Assembly: GCA_963377175.1 (NCBI GenBank)
Contig: CAUJNA010000590.1
Span: forward strand, 1-64,000
Length of the DNA: 64,000 nt
Direction of reading: 5' to 3'
DNA from: Effrenium voratum
Lineage: Eukaryota > Sar > Dinophyceae > Suessiales > Symbiodiniaceae
Shown here: in pieces, positions 1-12,600 of the stretch
How the letters are laid out: each line of letters starts with the position of its first letter
Numbering within the stretch: the stretch's first letter is position 1
Notes under the pieces: model-generated
What the model was told of the DNA's origin: nothing
Databases searched by the model: none
What the model saw: the letters and a program-made list of their open reading frames with translations, nothing else
Position numbers and translations under genes: made by a program

Positions 1-10
1 GGATTTTTCG

Positions 11-1979
11 ATGGATGTCGACCGGATGGGGTTGGGGCAAGATGCTGGCGAGGAGACGGGCGTTGATTGGCTGGATGCTGACGGTGTGGTGACGGTGGAC
101 GCGGTGCTTTTGCAAGAATTGCGCCAAGAGGTGCTGACATGCATCGCCCGGGCAGGGCGCGGGTCCCTGAAATGCGTGGGCGGAATGTACCGCTGCCCGG
201 CTTGCCCCTTTCGAGCTTTCCGCGATTGCTCGCGCGTGGGCTGGCTGAGAGCCGTGGTGGCCGGTACCTGGAAAGAAGCGCGAAGGTGATCCGCGAGCTT
301 GTGAAGCCTGGGCTTCCCATCAAGAACAACAACATTGATCGAGGCTTCCGATTGGTGCTCGATGCCGGAGGCCCGACACTCATGAACGTGGCCGTCCTAG
401 CCAAGGGCACTATCGCTCGCAGGGTCGGCAAGATCTGGTACACCCGCGCCTTCGCAGAGCGCCTCTTCCAGGAGATCTTGCTGCAGCACGCCAAGGCTGG
501 ACCGGAGTAGCAACTAGATCGATGTTAATTTCGCACGAACTATATCCCACGCATCCCTGAGGTGAAGACAGTCTGGCCACGTCTCATGCTTGATTCAGTC
601 AGCGCTGGTAACGTGCTGACCAACTTGCTGCCCGGCCACACTGCGACTTGGTGGCCGTTGGTGGAAGATATCCTCCGATCGCCTGCGTGTGTCGCCTTGA
701 AGCAGAACCTTCTTAGCACTGCGAATAAGCACGGCGAGTATGAGTATTTATCTATAGATGGCACATTCCGAGCTTGCATGATGCTGATGGGCCAAGCTTC
801 CTTCAACGCACCAGCCGCTGAACGAGCAGCGCAGCCATTCACAGACGAAGATAGCTTCCGGCGTGTCATCACTATCCGGGGCAGGAGCGGGGCAGTGCTG
901 GGCTTGGCGCCTGCCATCGGAGAACGCGCAGAGCATATTGTTTCGTGTGTCGTGGATGCTCTTCCAGCAGAAGCCCTGCAGCGTGTCAAGTATGTGGCGT
1001 CCGACTGCCCCTCTGCGAAGCTGATGGGGCAGCTCCAAGCAGTTCTACCAAATCTTCAGGCGCTGGTGCTTGATGGAACGCACGCCGCCATGCACTACGA
1101 GCAAGCTACCAACGGCCGGAAGACAGCTGGGTCAGCACTTCTGCGGAAATTCTTGGCCAAGTTCTGCCCGAGGGACAACGCGCTGGCTGTTAACATTTGG
1201 GGGGCGCCCTACGACGGCTCGCTGCCGGCGCGGCTAAGTGCCCCGGAGAACGCCCTACGGGAGCACATCATCAAGGGCACGCTGGGGCTGCGGCGGGCTC
1301 GGCACGTCTTGGCCTCGGTGCTGCCTGGCCTACACGGATTCAGTTCATCGAGGCCGTGGCTGCTCTGGCGCGGGAGCACTCCAAGGACCTGGAGCGCAAG
1401 ATCGAAGGTACCCGGGAGACGGTGGGCAAAATTCTCTATCACCTCACGGCCGCTGATCGGCTCGAGTGGCTCTTCAACAACTTGCGGCTCCGGACGTCCA
1501 TGACGTCGGCTGCGCTAGTGCTGCTTCCGTCTGGCACCACGGGGAATGAGGCCTTGCATGCGGAGCTTAACGCAGCCTTTCGCCAGGTCCAGCAGCTGCA
1601 TCGTAGCACTCTGCAGCTTAAGCTCAACATCTTGCACTTGGCCAAGCTCTTGCCCCACCACGTTGCTCTACACAGCCCCACCGCCAAGCAAATGCCGGCT
1701 GGGCATGTCTTAGCGCGACGGGTGGGGACGCCCTTGTGGACAACGAGGATGTGGTCATCGTGGGTGGCTGAGCAGCACGCAAGCGGGGCGGTAGGGCGTT
1801 GTAGTTTGCCCCTGGCTGCTCAGCGGCAGATGGAACAGGAGGCCATTCAAGCTGCCCGAGGTCTAAAGCGACCTGCGGCAGGCATGCGGAAGCGCACTCC
1901 ATTCACCTTGGAGCGGGCGCCAGGGGCAAGCGCAGCAGGAGTGCGCTTCCGCAGGCCCGCCTCGCACGCGCCAAGCTAA
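11..1979 (+). pseudogene. DDE-type transposase-like gene, frameshifted
   Basis: Three consecutive open segments (about 11-510, 527-1335, 1330-1979) look like one protein interrupted by frame changes near 215-240 and 1325-1340 and by in-frame stops at 508 and 526. The first part has a Cys-rich patch (KCVGGMYRCPACPF). The middle part has a strand ending in an Asp (YLSIDGTFRACMMLMG) and, about 90 residues later, a second Asp (YVASDCPSAKLM). The last part has a Glu in GTTGNEALHAELN. Two Asp and a later Glu in this order suggest a DDE nuclease fold of the MULE kind; this is inference from motif order, not a database match. The C-terminus is basic and ends at TAA. No terminal inverted repeats were found, since the left end lies outside the window. 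The frameshifts suggest a dead copy, but sequencing error cannot be excluded. Confidence 0.5.
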
Positions 1980-2090
1980 ACGGGTCAAGAACTGCACCAA
2001 GCACTTGACGGCTATGTTCTTGACGCTGCCAGGACAACACTAAGAACAAGAAGAATTTCTATGCAATTGTCTCTCTTTGGGGCACATGGG

Positions 2091-2189
2091 AAGTCAGCCT
2101 CTGCACGCTTTGTAGGGGAATTGCCTCTTGTCTCTGGCAAATCAAAAGTCAGCTTCTGCACGCTCTGTAGGGGAATTGCCTCTTGTTAA
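2091..2189 (+). repeat. 55-bp tandem repeat, two copies
   Basis: The unit begins aagtcagcYtctgcacgct and contains taggggaattgcctcttg. Copies start at 2091 and 2146 and differ at a few positions. It lies just downstream of the broken transposase and may belong to its tail. The rest of 1980-2590 shows no gene. Confidence 0.8.
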
Positions 2190-2594
2190 AGCGTTTGCGT
2201 AGCTGGCGCTCTCTGGCTTCCTTGTGTGGCTCACAGCTTCACGTCGCACATTTGCACGAGATGTAACAGGTCACGCTGGTAAGATATGTGGGTGGCTGGA
2301 TATATTTAGCTCACACACAGTTTTGTTCTTGTGATGCCGAGAGATGTTCATGACCTAGCAATGCTGGTGTGGCAATCTTTTCGCAGCCTTCTGCAGCCGC
2401 CGATGTGGTTGGGCCATTCAGGCTGCTCAAGCAAAATGTCTGGGAGGATGTTTGTTGTTGGTTGCAGCAACCTTCCCGGCCCAACCATAAATCTTTTTCT
2501 GCAGTGTGCGCACCAAATGAGAGCGTGCGGCGGAGCATAAAAAAAGACGCATATGCCCGGGATTGCGTCTATCCTGTGTCTGTGCGCATGTGCC

Positions 2595-2633
2595 TACGTG
2601 CCTTTGTGCCTTTGTGCCTTTGTGTGTGTGTGT
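2595..2633 (+). repeat. tgcctttg / tg repeat
   Basis: Short run of tgcctttg units passing into (tg)n just before the C-rich tract. Non-coding in appearance. Confidence 0.75.
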
Positions 2634-2700
2634 GTTGCACGGTTTGCGTACCGCAACCTTGGCGCAACACACTGCGCCGTATTGTACGCAATCTTCCCAA

Positions 2701-3796
2701 CCACCCCCCGCCCCCCGCCCCCCGCGCCCCGCCCCCCGCGCCCCGCCCCCCGCGCCCCGCCCCCCGCGCCCCGCCCCCCGCGCCCCGCCCCCCGCGCCCA
2801 CCGCCCCCCGCGCCCCGCCCCCCGCAAGCCTCACGCCCCCCGCGCGCCCGCCCCCCTCCCCCCCGCCCCCCGCCCCCGCCCCCCGCGCCCCGCCCCGGTA
2901 GGCGCGCCCCGCGCAGCGCCCCGCCCCGCGCGCCCCGCCCCGCGCGCCCCGCCCCGCGCAACCCCGCCCCGCGCGCCCCGACCCCGCAGCGCAAGCCGCC
3001 CCGCGATGCCCACGCCCCGCGCACCCGCCCGCTGCTCCCCCGCCCGCAGTGCCCCCCCCCCCGCGCCCCCCGCCCCGCGCCCCCGCCCCGCGCCCCCGCC
3101 CCGCCCCCCCGCCCGGCCCGCAAGCCCAAACCCGCCCACCGCGCCCCCGCACCCCGCCCCCCCGCCCGCGCCCACCCCCGCCCCGCGCCCCCCGCCCCCG
3201 CCACTCGCCCCTCGCGCCCTCCCGCCCCCGCCCCCACCCGCCCCGCGCACCCCCCGCCCCGCGCCCCCGCCGCCGATCCGCCCCCCCCGCCCCGCCCCCC
3301 TCCCCCGCGCCCCCCGCCCCGCGCCCCCACGCCCCCCGCGCCCCCCCCCCGCGCCCCCCCGCCCCGCGCCCCCGCCGACCGCGCTCCACCCCGCCCCCGC
3401 GCCCCCCACGGCCCCGCCCCCCCCGCCCTCGCCCCCACGCCCCCACGCCGGGCCCCGGCCCCCCGCCCCCCGCCCCGCCCCCTCGCCCCCCCCCCGCGCC
3501 CCCGCCCCCCGCCCCGCCCCCCGCCCCCGCCCCCCCCCCGCCCCCCTCCCCGCCCCCCCCAACCGCCCAGACCCCAGCCCCGCCCCGCCCCCAGCCCCCG
3601 CCCACCCCCCCGCCCCGCCCCGCCCGCCCACCCGCCCGCCCCCCCGCCCCCCGCCCCCGCGCCCGCCCCCCGACCCCGCCCGCCCGCCCCCCGCCCCCCC
3701 GCCCGCCCGCCCCCCCCACCGGCCCAGCGCCCCACGCCCGCCCCCCCCCCGCCCGCCCCCACCCGCCCCCCGCCCGCCCCGCCCGCCGGGGCAGAT
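2701..3796 (+). repeat. C-rich (CCCCGCC-type) tract, about 1.1 kb
   Basis: Almost pure C with interspersed G and rare A or T, built on irregular CGCCCCCCGCGCCCCGC units; the first 120 bp are most regular. The minus strand is therefore a long G-run sequence able to form G-quadruplexes. Very long Pro/Arg/Ala frames on one strand and Gly/Arg/Ala frames on the other are by-products. A run of about 20 T follows at 3820-3839. Confidence 0.95.
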
Positions 3797-3845
3797 TTCG
3801 CAACCGAGTTTTGCGGATGTTTTTTTTTTTTTTTTTTTTGTTTAA

Positions 3846-3905
3846 GGGGAACAAACAGGACCACTTACTTTGAAAGGGGAACAAACAGGACCACTTACTT
3901 TGAAG
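3846..3905 (+). repeat. 30-bp tandem duplication
   Basis: Two nearly identical copies starting ggggaacaaacaggaccact at 3846 and 3876, differing only at the last base. It lies next to the T-run that ends the C-rich tract. Confidence 0.9.
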
Positions 3906-4374
3906 GTTGCCGTGAAAAACGACAACCCCTGGTGCCTCATGTTTGGATCTTCTGCCCAAAAGGGCCTCATTTGTGTAGGTGAGCTTGAGAGCTGTTTTGG
4001 GCGGGGGTCATTTTGAGGAGAAATATAGGGAACTTCACAGTTTTTGTTTGTATGAATAAGGGAAATAAGGGAAATAAGGGGAAATATAGGGAGCCGAGTT
4101 TGTTTGAATGCAATGAGCCTCACAGTCCGAGAGCAAGACACGGCGCTTTTTTTTTCCTCCTCAAATCTCGCTCGGCGCCTTTCTGCTGAATGGTGCCGGC
4201 AATGCCGGAAACAGCCAGAGCGGTTTTCCTCTCCATCGAGCCAGTAGGATGATGTTGATGCTGACTATTGCCCTGGATCTATTTTAGGCTGGAAGACATG
4301 ATTCAGTATGAACGCATCCAGGAAATGGTCGACTCAAGAAGCTACAGCCACCGCTTTGTCCACTTCCTGAATCT
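3906..4374. other. no gene seen
   Basis: Contains a short run of gggaaataa units at 4056-4090 with related sequence near 4018. No convincing exon on either strand. Confidence 0.5.
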
Positions 4375-4476
4375 CCTAGGTCCCTCAGCAGTGCCCTTCT
4401 ACCAACTTTTTTGGCCTATAATGGACTACAGAAAAAGAGGGTACCCTGATTCTAACCTCTCTACTGAAGGGCCTAG
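4375..4476 (-). mobile_element. Family A MITE / introner-like element
   Basis: Starts cctaggtccctcag and ends ctctactgaagggcctag, the family A inverted repeat. It is one of two copies in the reverse orientation, so its CTAAC-containing end faces the plus strand. It lies downstream of the UNC-45-like stop codon. Confidence 0.75.
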
Positions 4477-4687
4477 TCTTCTTTGGTTGACGCTATGCTT
4501 CCCCTGTGCTCCTACCCTCTCCTGGTCGTTAAATAGCCCACGGAACTTCCCCGCAAAAGAAGCCGAGAAGGACTCTGTGGGTTTGGGGGACCCATGAAAA
4601 CTGACGGTTTTCTCTTTGGTGTCACCTGAAGCCCACCAAATGAGGGGTACCAACTCACCAACTCCAAGAAAAGACGAGCCGCCCATA

Positions 4688-4820
4688 TCGTGGATGGACG
4701 AAAATATGTCACCACCTAAGAAACCCTGGAATGATGACTCCCCTGTAAACAACAACAACCGTTATGGTTTCAACCATGGTCGTGGTGTGATGTCTAGACT
4801 TCGTAGCCATCCACAGTATC
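4688..4820 (+). mobile_element. Family F MITE
   Basis: Bounded by tcgtggatggacgaaa and cgtagccatccacag, an inverted pair. Internal cacctaagaaaccctggaat is shared with copies near 19.2, 26.8 and 27.2 kb. Confidence 0.7.
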
Positions 4821-4922
4821 TGGTTTCTTGGTGGTTTGCAGCCATCCCCTTAGCTTTTTAGATCTTTTTAGCGCTTAGTGCGATTGTTTTTCCGAATTCA
4901 ACCCACTCAAAGTTATGAACTT

Positions 4923-5058
4923 TCAGCGGGGGATCTGAAAACGGACAGTGCTGCCGCCGCTCGCTCGCTCGATGGCTCGGAGCGCCCGGCAAAGAGCGCC
5001 GCTCAGGACCGGCTGCGGCGCGGCACCTTCTGCGCGGAGGCGAAAGGCCAGGGCCCAT
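4923..5058 (-). CDS. UNC45: UNC-45-like, last exon
   Basis: Encodes [20 protein letters not shown] followed by RAIERASG, a short tail and a stop (TGA, complement of 4923-4925). Matches the last UCS helices. The proposed acceptor is CCCTAG before ATGGGCC. It takes one base to complete the codon begun by the upstream exon, so the phase agrees. Confidence 0.68.
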
Positions 5059-6579
5059 CTAGGGAAAAAAACGGTGGGGGGGGGACTGCACGGGAGTGAG
5101 TTTCTAGGTTCCCCAGCAATTGGTGCGCTTTCTCACCGGTTTCTCTTTTGCTTGGGAGGGTTCCCCTACTAAAGTAGACTACAGAAAAAGTTGGTACCCT
5201 TATTCCAGCTTCTCTACTGGAGGACCTAGGTTTGGAACCGTCAGTCAATGGCAACCAACCAGTTTCAATCATGCTTCAATGGAAACCAGTCAACCGAAAC
5301 CAACAATCATAAATTTATCCTATTGGATTCAGAGGAAATCAAAACTACTGGACATAGTTTCTCATGTCTTCCGGCTAACTTCAGAAAAGGGTACGGCCTG
5401 AAATAGGTGTGGACATCTTTTTTTTCTCTATTTCTGGCACACCTCTGTGATGATGCCAGGTTTTGATTGTAGCTTGCTTAGAGTTGGCTGGTCGCTGTGC
5501 CCCCCCCCTGCTAAAAGTAAAGAAACTTTTAGATGTTTAATGGAAAACCCATTAGTTTGCAAACAGTTAAAGTGTTAACATCCAAGCAAAATGCACCAAA
5601 GAAAAAGGGAACCTAGGTCCTCCAGTAGAGAGGTTAGAATAAGGGTTCCAGATTCTTGTGATTTTAGCAGGGAACCCTCCCCCAAAAAAGGATGTAAAAG
5701 GGCACTACTGGGGGACCTAGGAACCCGCAAAAATGTGCGCGCCTGCACCTTCTGCTTTGCCGCGGCTGCTGCTTTGGCCGCCGCCTCCCCGTCCGCCTCG
5801 CTCAAAGCTGCCGCCAGCGCCATTGCGCGGTGCTGCAGTGGGGGCTCCTCGGCACATTATGTTGTTTGTTTGTTGATTTGCTTGGTTGTTTGTTTGTTGG
5901 TTGGTTGGTTGGCTGGCTGGTTGTGTTTGTTTGTTTGTTTGCTTGCTTGCTTGTTTGTGTGTTTGTGTGTTTGTGTTTGTGTTTGTGTTTGTGTTTGTGT
6001 TTGTGTTTGTGTTTGTGTTTGTGTTTGTGTTTGTGTTTGTGTTGTTGTTTGTTTGTTTGTTTGTTTGTTTGTTTGTTTGTTTGTTTGTTTGTTTGTTTGT
6101 TTCTTTGTTTGATTGATTGTTTTCGTTGTTTGTTTGTTTGTTTGTTTGTTTGTTGGTTGGTTGGTTGGTTGTTTGATTGTTTGTGTTTTGTTGTTTGTTT
6201 GTTTTGTTTGTTTGTTTGTTTGTTTGTTGGTTGGTTGTCTGGTTGTTTGTTTGTTTGTTTGTTTGTTTGTTTGTTTGTTTGTTTGTTTGTTGTTTGTTTG
6301 TTTGTTTGTTTGTTTGTTTGTTTGGTTGTTTGTTGTTTGTTTGTTTGTTGGTTGGTTGGTTGGTTGTTTGATTGTTTGTGTTTTGTTGTTTGTTTGTTTG
6401 TTGGTTTGTTGGTTGGTTGGGTGTTTGTTTGTGTGTTTGTTTGTTTGTTTGATTGATTGTTTGTTTGTTCGTTTGTTTGTATTTTGGTTGGTTGGTTGGT
6501 TGGTTGGTTGGTTGGTTGGTTGGTTGGTTGGTTGGTTGGTTGGTTGGTTGGTTGCTTGCTTGCTTGCTTGGTTGGTTGG

Positions 6580-6619
<40 letters not shown>

Positions 6620-9600
6620 TTGATTATTTTTGTTTGTCTGTTTTTGTTTGTTTGTTTGTTGGTTTGTTGGTTGGTTTTCTGTTTGTTTGTTTGCTTGTTT
6701 GTTGGGGTTCTAAAGCCGAAACATCAAACTCCGTTCGATCGAAGGCTTTCGGGGAGTCGGATTCGGCAGAGCTTCGATTTGGCCAGAGATCACGGTACGA
6801 CTCAGGGTTTCTCCAAAGACCCCAGGGTAAGCTTGCTGGTGCAAGGAAACCGGAAAATCAAACCCAACTTCCTAATTCTGTGGTTTGAACCCCAACATTT
6901 TGGAGGCTCAGCCCCATTTTCGTCTCTGCTGCTTGCTCGCTTCTGTCCACGTTTTGCTTCTTTTGGAGGTGCTCTTTCGCGTGGATCGACCACTCCTCGG
7001 CATCCAAAAGGTACAGGAGCCCGCTCACGCACTGCTCGCAGGCCGCAATGTGCACGGCCACCTGAACAACTCAAGGGCTCCCACGCTAGCAACACGAAGT
7101 CTTAGTGGACACATGCAGTCCTTAAGAACGCAGGTCAAATCTGGGCCACCGGACCTTTCTAAAGAAACCCACTCAGAAAGTCCCTCCGACTGATGGGCCA
7201 CATGCTGCATCTGCGAGAGGGATCATACAACCTGACTACTCTCCCCACACAACTCTCACTGAGCCTTCTGCAGGTAAGAGCACACTCATTCTTGTCTTCT
7301 TCCAACTTGTGGCAGCAAACATGAGCCAAAGCATCACCCAGCCCACCTACAATAACTGGTGAACAAGGCCTGAGAGGACGGCCTTGTCACTGAGCAAGCA
7401 AACATGTTGGAGCTTGCGTACACACCCCTCGCACGTCCAGTTTACATCACCTCTCTGAACATAATCCCCCAAAGGGACTGCTAAAAGCTGCGCTTTTTGG
7501 TGGGAACTCACCTCCCCAAGTCAAAATAAAAGCCGGAGAACCATAGGTGGCCTTTTGGCAAAAAATAGATGCCCCTGGTAAATGGAAGAAACTCCACCAA
7601 AACCAGTGCCATCCATGTTTGATCAAACTAAGCGAAAACGGACACCTCTGCGGAGAACCAACAGGTCTGCAAAACCGCGTTTCCCGCCTCCTCGTATCGC
7701 GCCAGCATCGCCAGCGCGCCGGAAGAGGCGATCTGTGCCGCTACATCCTGGTTGTTTTCAGGCTAGCCGTTCGGGGGTTGGTTTAGGAAGCCCAAAGGAC
7801 AGCCACCTATGTTTAAACCACTGGCTTGCACGCTTGGTATTTTCTTGAACCAGGATATGGTGATAACCAATCTTGCCCTCTACTTTCCGCGCTCAAAGGG
7901 GCCTTTTGTTTGGAAACTTCTGGGAGACCGGGCCGTGCACACCCCTTCCCTGGTTCCGGGACAAAAGCCTTAAAAGACCCAAAGCTCCAGGGGACTCTCA
8001 CATCCATTTGCTTAAGTCTCATGGAAAAAAAAGGAAAAACAGTTCCAGTAGTGATAGATTCCCTTTAAAACCAACAGGGGAAATATAAAATATTCCTAAC
8101 CAAATGAAGGCTCAAGAGTTGAGCAAGTTGAGCAAAGGAACCGCTGGAGGTCTCCGAAGACACAACCACACAAACACATCTCCTGCTGGAGGAAACAATC
8201 ATTTCCCCCAGCCGTTAAACCCCTTCCGCCCCAGACCCCGCGCTTTTTGCCTCCTCCGCCCCCTCGATCCGCGCCCCGACCCGTCGAGCGATCCTCGGAC
8301 TGGCAGAAGGCCCCGAAGATCTTCAGCTCCACCTCCGCCTTGCCCTCCGCGAAGCGCTCCACCACCTGCCACGCCGCCGCTTTGTTGGACGAGGCGAGGC
8401 GTGGGGCGAAACTGGGGCCATGACTTGGAACTTCGGCAACTTTTTTCGGTAATTTCGGGAAAGGTCCCCACAAGACACAAGTCGAATATGGTTTGAAACA
8501 CCTTTCCTCATGGTTTCCACAGGGGCCACGAGTTTGACGGTTTTTGAAGGTGGTCAAAGTCAGAAACTGGGGCTGAAGGTTTCCCTTTAACTCCCACTTC
8601 GGACTTGATCACGGTAAAATGATGGGGCAGCAAAACGCTTGAAGGGGAGTCCTGACTCCCTGGTACCACAAAGCGCAACTACAGAATCATATCATCTGGA
8701 AGATTTTCCTGGGGTTACTCTCCGTCACATGCGGAGATCAGGAGAGAAAAGTGAATTCACAATCGAGAGGTGTAGCAAAACGGCGGCCAGCGTTGGGTCT
8801 TTTGTTAGAGGTGCCCCTATCTTGAGACATCAGGGACCAAGAACGGGCTCTTCCAGCCCTGGGAGTTTGGTTCGGAAATTAGGAAACCCCTAAGTGGGGG
8901 GAGGGGGTCTTTAAAGACAAACCACAAAAAAGGGCACCCTGGAGGTTGGCTAGTTTGCGGTCCCGGTTAAGGATTCTACTTCTCCCCAGACTCGTCAAAC
9001 CGCGCGGCTCTTTCTCCTTTTGGGAATGAACTTCCTGGGTTTCAGTCTGGGGTAGTCAGAGTGTGGAATTTTTGGGAGGAGGCCCACAGCACGAGGAGAA
9101 ACAAGAAGCCGAAAGTGAGCATAGACTACTAGGTCCTCCAGCTTTGAGAGGTTAGAATAAGTTGGTACCCGATGTTTTTCGTTTTTGACCACTTTAGAAG
9201 GGGAACCCTCCCAACAACAAAAAGACGGTGAGAAAGGGCACCTAGCTGGGGCACCTACCAGTAGTATAGACAATTAGTCACATCTCCCCCTTGTTTCATT
9301 TGAATAGCTTTCTTTTGGGAGCGCTTCAGGACCACAAGTTTATGCTCGTTTGGAGGCATAAGGGATTTAGACGATGCCACTGAACAACTGGGTTTTCCTC
9401 ACTTGCAAAATTATGGGTGAATTATAATATGTCACCAACCTGAAATACGGTGGTTGGGGGGGCTATTCCTCACATAAACCACCATTTGGGGCGAGGTCGT
9501 GTGAGGTCGTTAGAATTCACCCAGAAGATTATCTTCTTCTGAACCGTGAGCAGACCAAAAATGAAAACCGGACTGCAATCTCAAGCCGTGATCCTGAAAA

Positions 9601-12600
9601 TGTCTATCGGATAGTCGAAGCCAAAGCATCTTCCGCCTACAGCACCCACTTGAGTAAAACCCTAGAAAAGATGGACGGAACCAGGTCCATCCTTGAATAA
9701 GCTAGCATCTAATCGACGGAAGCGGTAGGGGGAAAGAAAACTGCGCTTTCGCGCGCAATCCTGTGGGTTGAAAGCTGCACTCAGTCAAACAAAACCCACG
9801 ACGTCTTCACTCGGCCATAGGTGTCCTTTTAGGGCAAATAGATGGCCCTGGTAGACGATTAAACCACCAGGTAAACCAGGGCCATATTTTTCTACCAAAA
9901 CAACAAAAATGACACCTATGCACTCGGCGCTTAGAAAACATGACCCTCTCCCAAGAAAACGACTCCCAAAAAAGCACCCAATTCCACCGCGCGCGTTCCG
10001 CGAATTCATCGCGCCTCAGGTGCCATGCAAAGGTTGCACAGGGCCTCGAGTCCTGCTCGCTGCACCTGGAAAGCTAAATCGGCCCAGAGAAAGAATTGGA
10101 ACCAGTTCTTTTGGGGAACCTGGACCATGTCCATTGGGGTTGGATGTCCAATGGGGTGGGGAACCTGCCAAGCAAAAAAGGATTGAGGAAACGGTTTGGG
10201 GGCCTGAGTGCCCATCCCGATTCGGTTAAAATCAGTCAGGGGTCTGCTTTTTTTTTTCTCCACGAAGGAGGCGAGGGAAGTCAAGTGTTTAGGCCTGGCT
10301 TAGAGTGGGTTTCGCGGTGAAGGGTGTTGGTTTTTGGTCTAAGGGCCCTCTGTTCCGCAACGACTTGGTCCCCTTTGCCTTTGGTTTGGTAATGTTGACC
10401 CCATATTATAAATCAACCCCAGTTCATTAACAAGTGGGTGTCCCGGGGTTTAATGGGGAATCAGACAACTTTTGGCCCTTAGAGGAAAGGATTTGGAACC
10501 GTGTTTTGGGGGGGCTGAGTGTCCGCCGCGGGGTGGGAACCTACAAAACAAAAGAGGTTGGAGGAAGAACTTTGGGGCTGGATGTACATTAGCGGGGTGG
10601 GTACAAAAACAAAAACAAGCCAAAAAACATGCAACTCTATGAGCCGTTGGGGGGGGTGTTCATTTATGTATTTACTTACTTTTTAGTTTTTGCATTTGAA
10701 GTGGGGAACCGAATAGCTAATCACCAAACAAAACAGCGAGGCCCAATGACACGGTCAACTGTCAGTTAAATGGAACAAAGTCCGTTTGGCCTGGAACCAT
10801 GGCGACTCACTGAACTCATACCGTGAGGATCTGGGACTGCGGGCCCGCGTTACCGAAGGCGCATTTTGCCTTGAAGCGTGACCGCATCACACTCCAAGTG
10901 GTGCCACCAGAGGTGTCACCATCGATCTAAGGACCGCAGTGGCTTCTCTCAGGCGTGCGCCTCAAAAACGCTTTCCGTTGGCATCTTCTGCACGTGCAAC
11001 AAACAAGACTTGTTGCCCGCCAGCCCCATCTCTCCCCACCTCTCCCTAGGTCCTCCAGTAGAGAGGTTAGAATAAGGGTACCCTGTTTTCTGTAGTCTAT
11101 TTTAGTAGGGCACTACTGGGGACCTGGTGTCCCTTTCGACTCTCTGGCCTGCAGGTTGTCGGAGAAGATGAGGTCTTTGCAGAGGTTCCACGCCTGGCAC
11201 TGCCTCAGTCACTCGGTCTCCGGCTCGCTGCACAACAGCGCAGTTTCAGGGGACAGAGTCCCCTTTAAAGGAAGGGTCCAAACCAGGACCCATGGCCAAC
11301 GACAGGAGGGCATTTATTTTGAGACACACACTGCCTTGCTGGGAGCCTCAAACATCCTGGATTGTCCTAAAATGGGAAGAAATCCATTCATTGGCGCTTA
11401 AAGGAAATCCGGGAAATTCCATTTGGTACTTGAAGGAGGTTTTCCCTCCCCTTTGCCAAAGGCGAACCAAAGAAACTACCCAGAGGCTCCCGATTCATTT
11501 AATCTTGGCCCTCAAATCAGCTAGGTTTTGAGACCGGGCCCCAAACCCGGGAAAAAAAGAAGAAGAAAAAAAACATAGGGCCCTCAAGCAGCTAGATGTT
11601 GAGACCCCCAACCGTCCAACGGGGTCCACCGAAAGCCCCCAGGAGCCTCGAAGAAAAGGGGAAGCAACACCCACCCACCCGGGAAGCGTCCCGGTCCCAG
11701 CCAGCTTGGCCGGAGCGGCAGCGCGTGGCTTCGGAGCTCCTCGCAGCTCACCAGCAGATTCGTCAAGGCCATGGCGCCTCGACTCGTCCGAACCGCCCGA
11801 ACCGAACCAGGGGGTTGACGTTGGAAGGGGAGCCAACATTTATGTGTTTTAGCAGTTAAGTGGATTTGGACTTCCTTTCCACTAAACACCAATAAGCAAA
11901 AATGGAAAGAATGTTTCCCAACAACAAGCATGGAACCGACCGAAACCCGGCGACGGCTTCGACGGCAGCGGTTCCGGCGGGTCCGGTGGTGAAACTGGGG
12001 GGGGGGGGCTGCCATGTGAGCCACGTTCATTTTTGGGAGGTCGTCTCTTGTTGAAATGGCGTGCTTGATGTTGCTATTCTTTTAAGAAACCAAAAAAACA
12101 CCGAAGCGGGTTTGTGGGATGCCATCATACAAGAAACAAACTCATGTCTCACTTTCGGAGTGGCCAAGAACCAAAGTCCGAACTCTTGCCACTCAAACGG
12201 TCTGCTGGGCGTGGGAATGATTCCCCTAACCAAAAATGAGAGCCTTGTAGTCAGGCTCAGGAAGCCAGACTTAGGTCTTCAAAACAAATGGCACTTCAAA
12301 AAGTGACCACTTCTGAAGCTGATTGAGAGGGAACCTGAGGACAACCAACAAGGCAACATGTTCAAAGGCACAAACTGTGTCTTGCAACGGTCATATCGTC
12401 TCTCAATATTCGATGGATTGGGTTCCCTCGGTTGCGAGCTGATGCAGCAAGCAGATATCGGAGTTGAGGGCGAGGCCACTGGGTCGGCTCAAGGAATTCA
12501 TGGCATTCAGTTGTCTCAATTGATCATCATTTGGTTTTGATCACCACCCCCTTAATCCTTGATTTGGGGGGGGGGGGGGCAAAAATGCAATTTTACATTT

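Noticed and set aside
2369..3982. Long Pro/Arg/Ala and Gly/Arg/Ala reading frames on both strands
   Set aside because: They exist only because the C-rich tract lacks A and T and so lacks stop codons; all frames are open together.
4801..4813. cttcgtagccatc as a relic of the dinoflagellate spliced leader
   Set aside because: Only the CGTAGCCAT part agrees, and it belongs to the inverted end of a family F MITE.
5591..7105. Cys/Leu/Val/Phe-rich reading frames that look like membrane proteins
   Set aside because: Translation of TTTG, GTTT and GGTT repeats; no start or splice context, and they vary with repeat phase.
7813..8022. Minus-strand 69-codon frame
   Set aside because: Lies in an intron fixed by in-phase flanking exons and overlaps a family B element.
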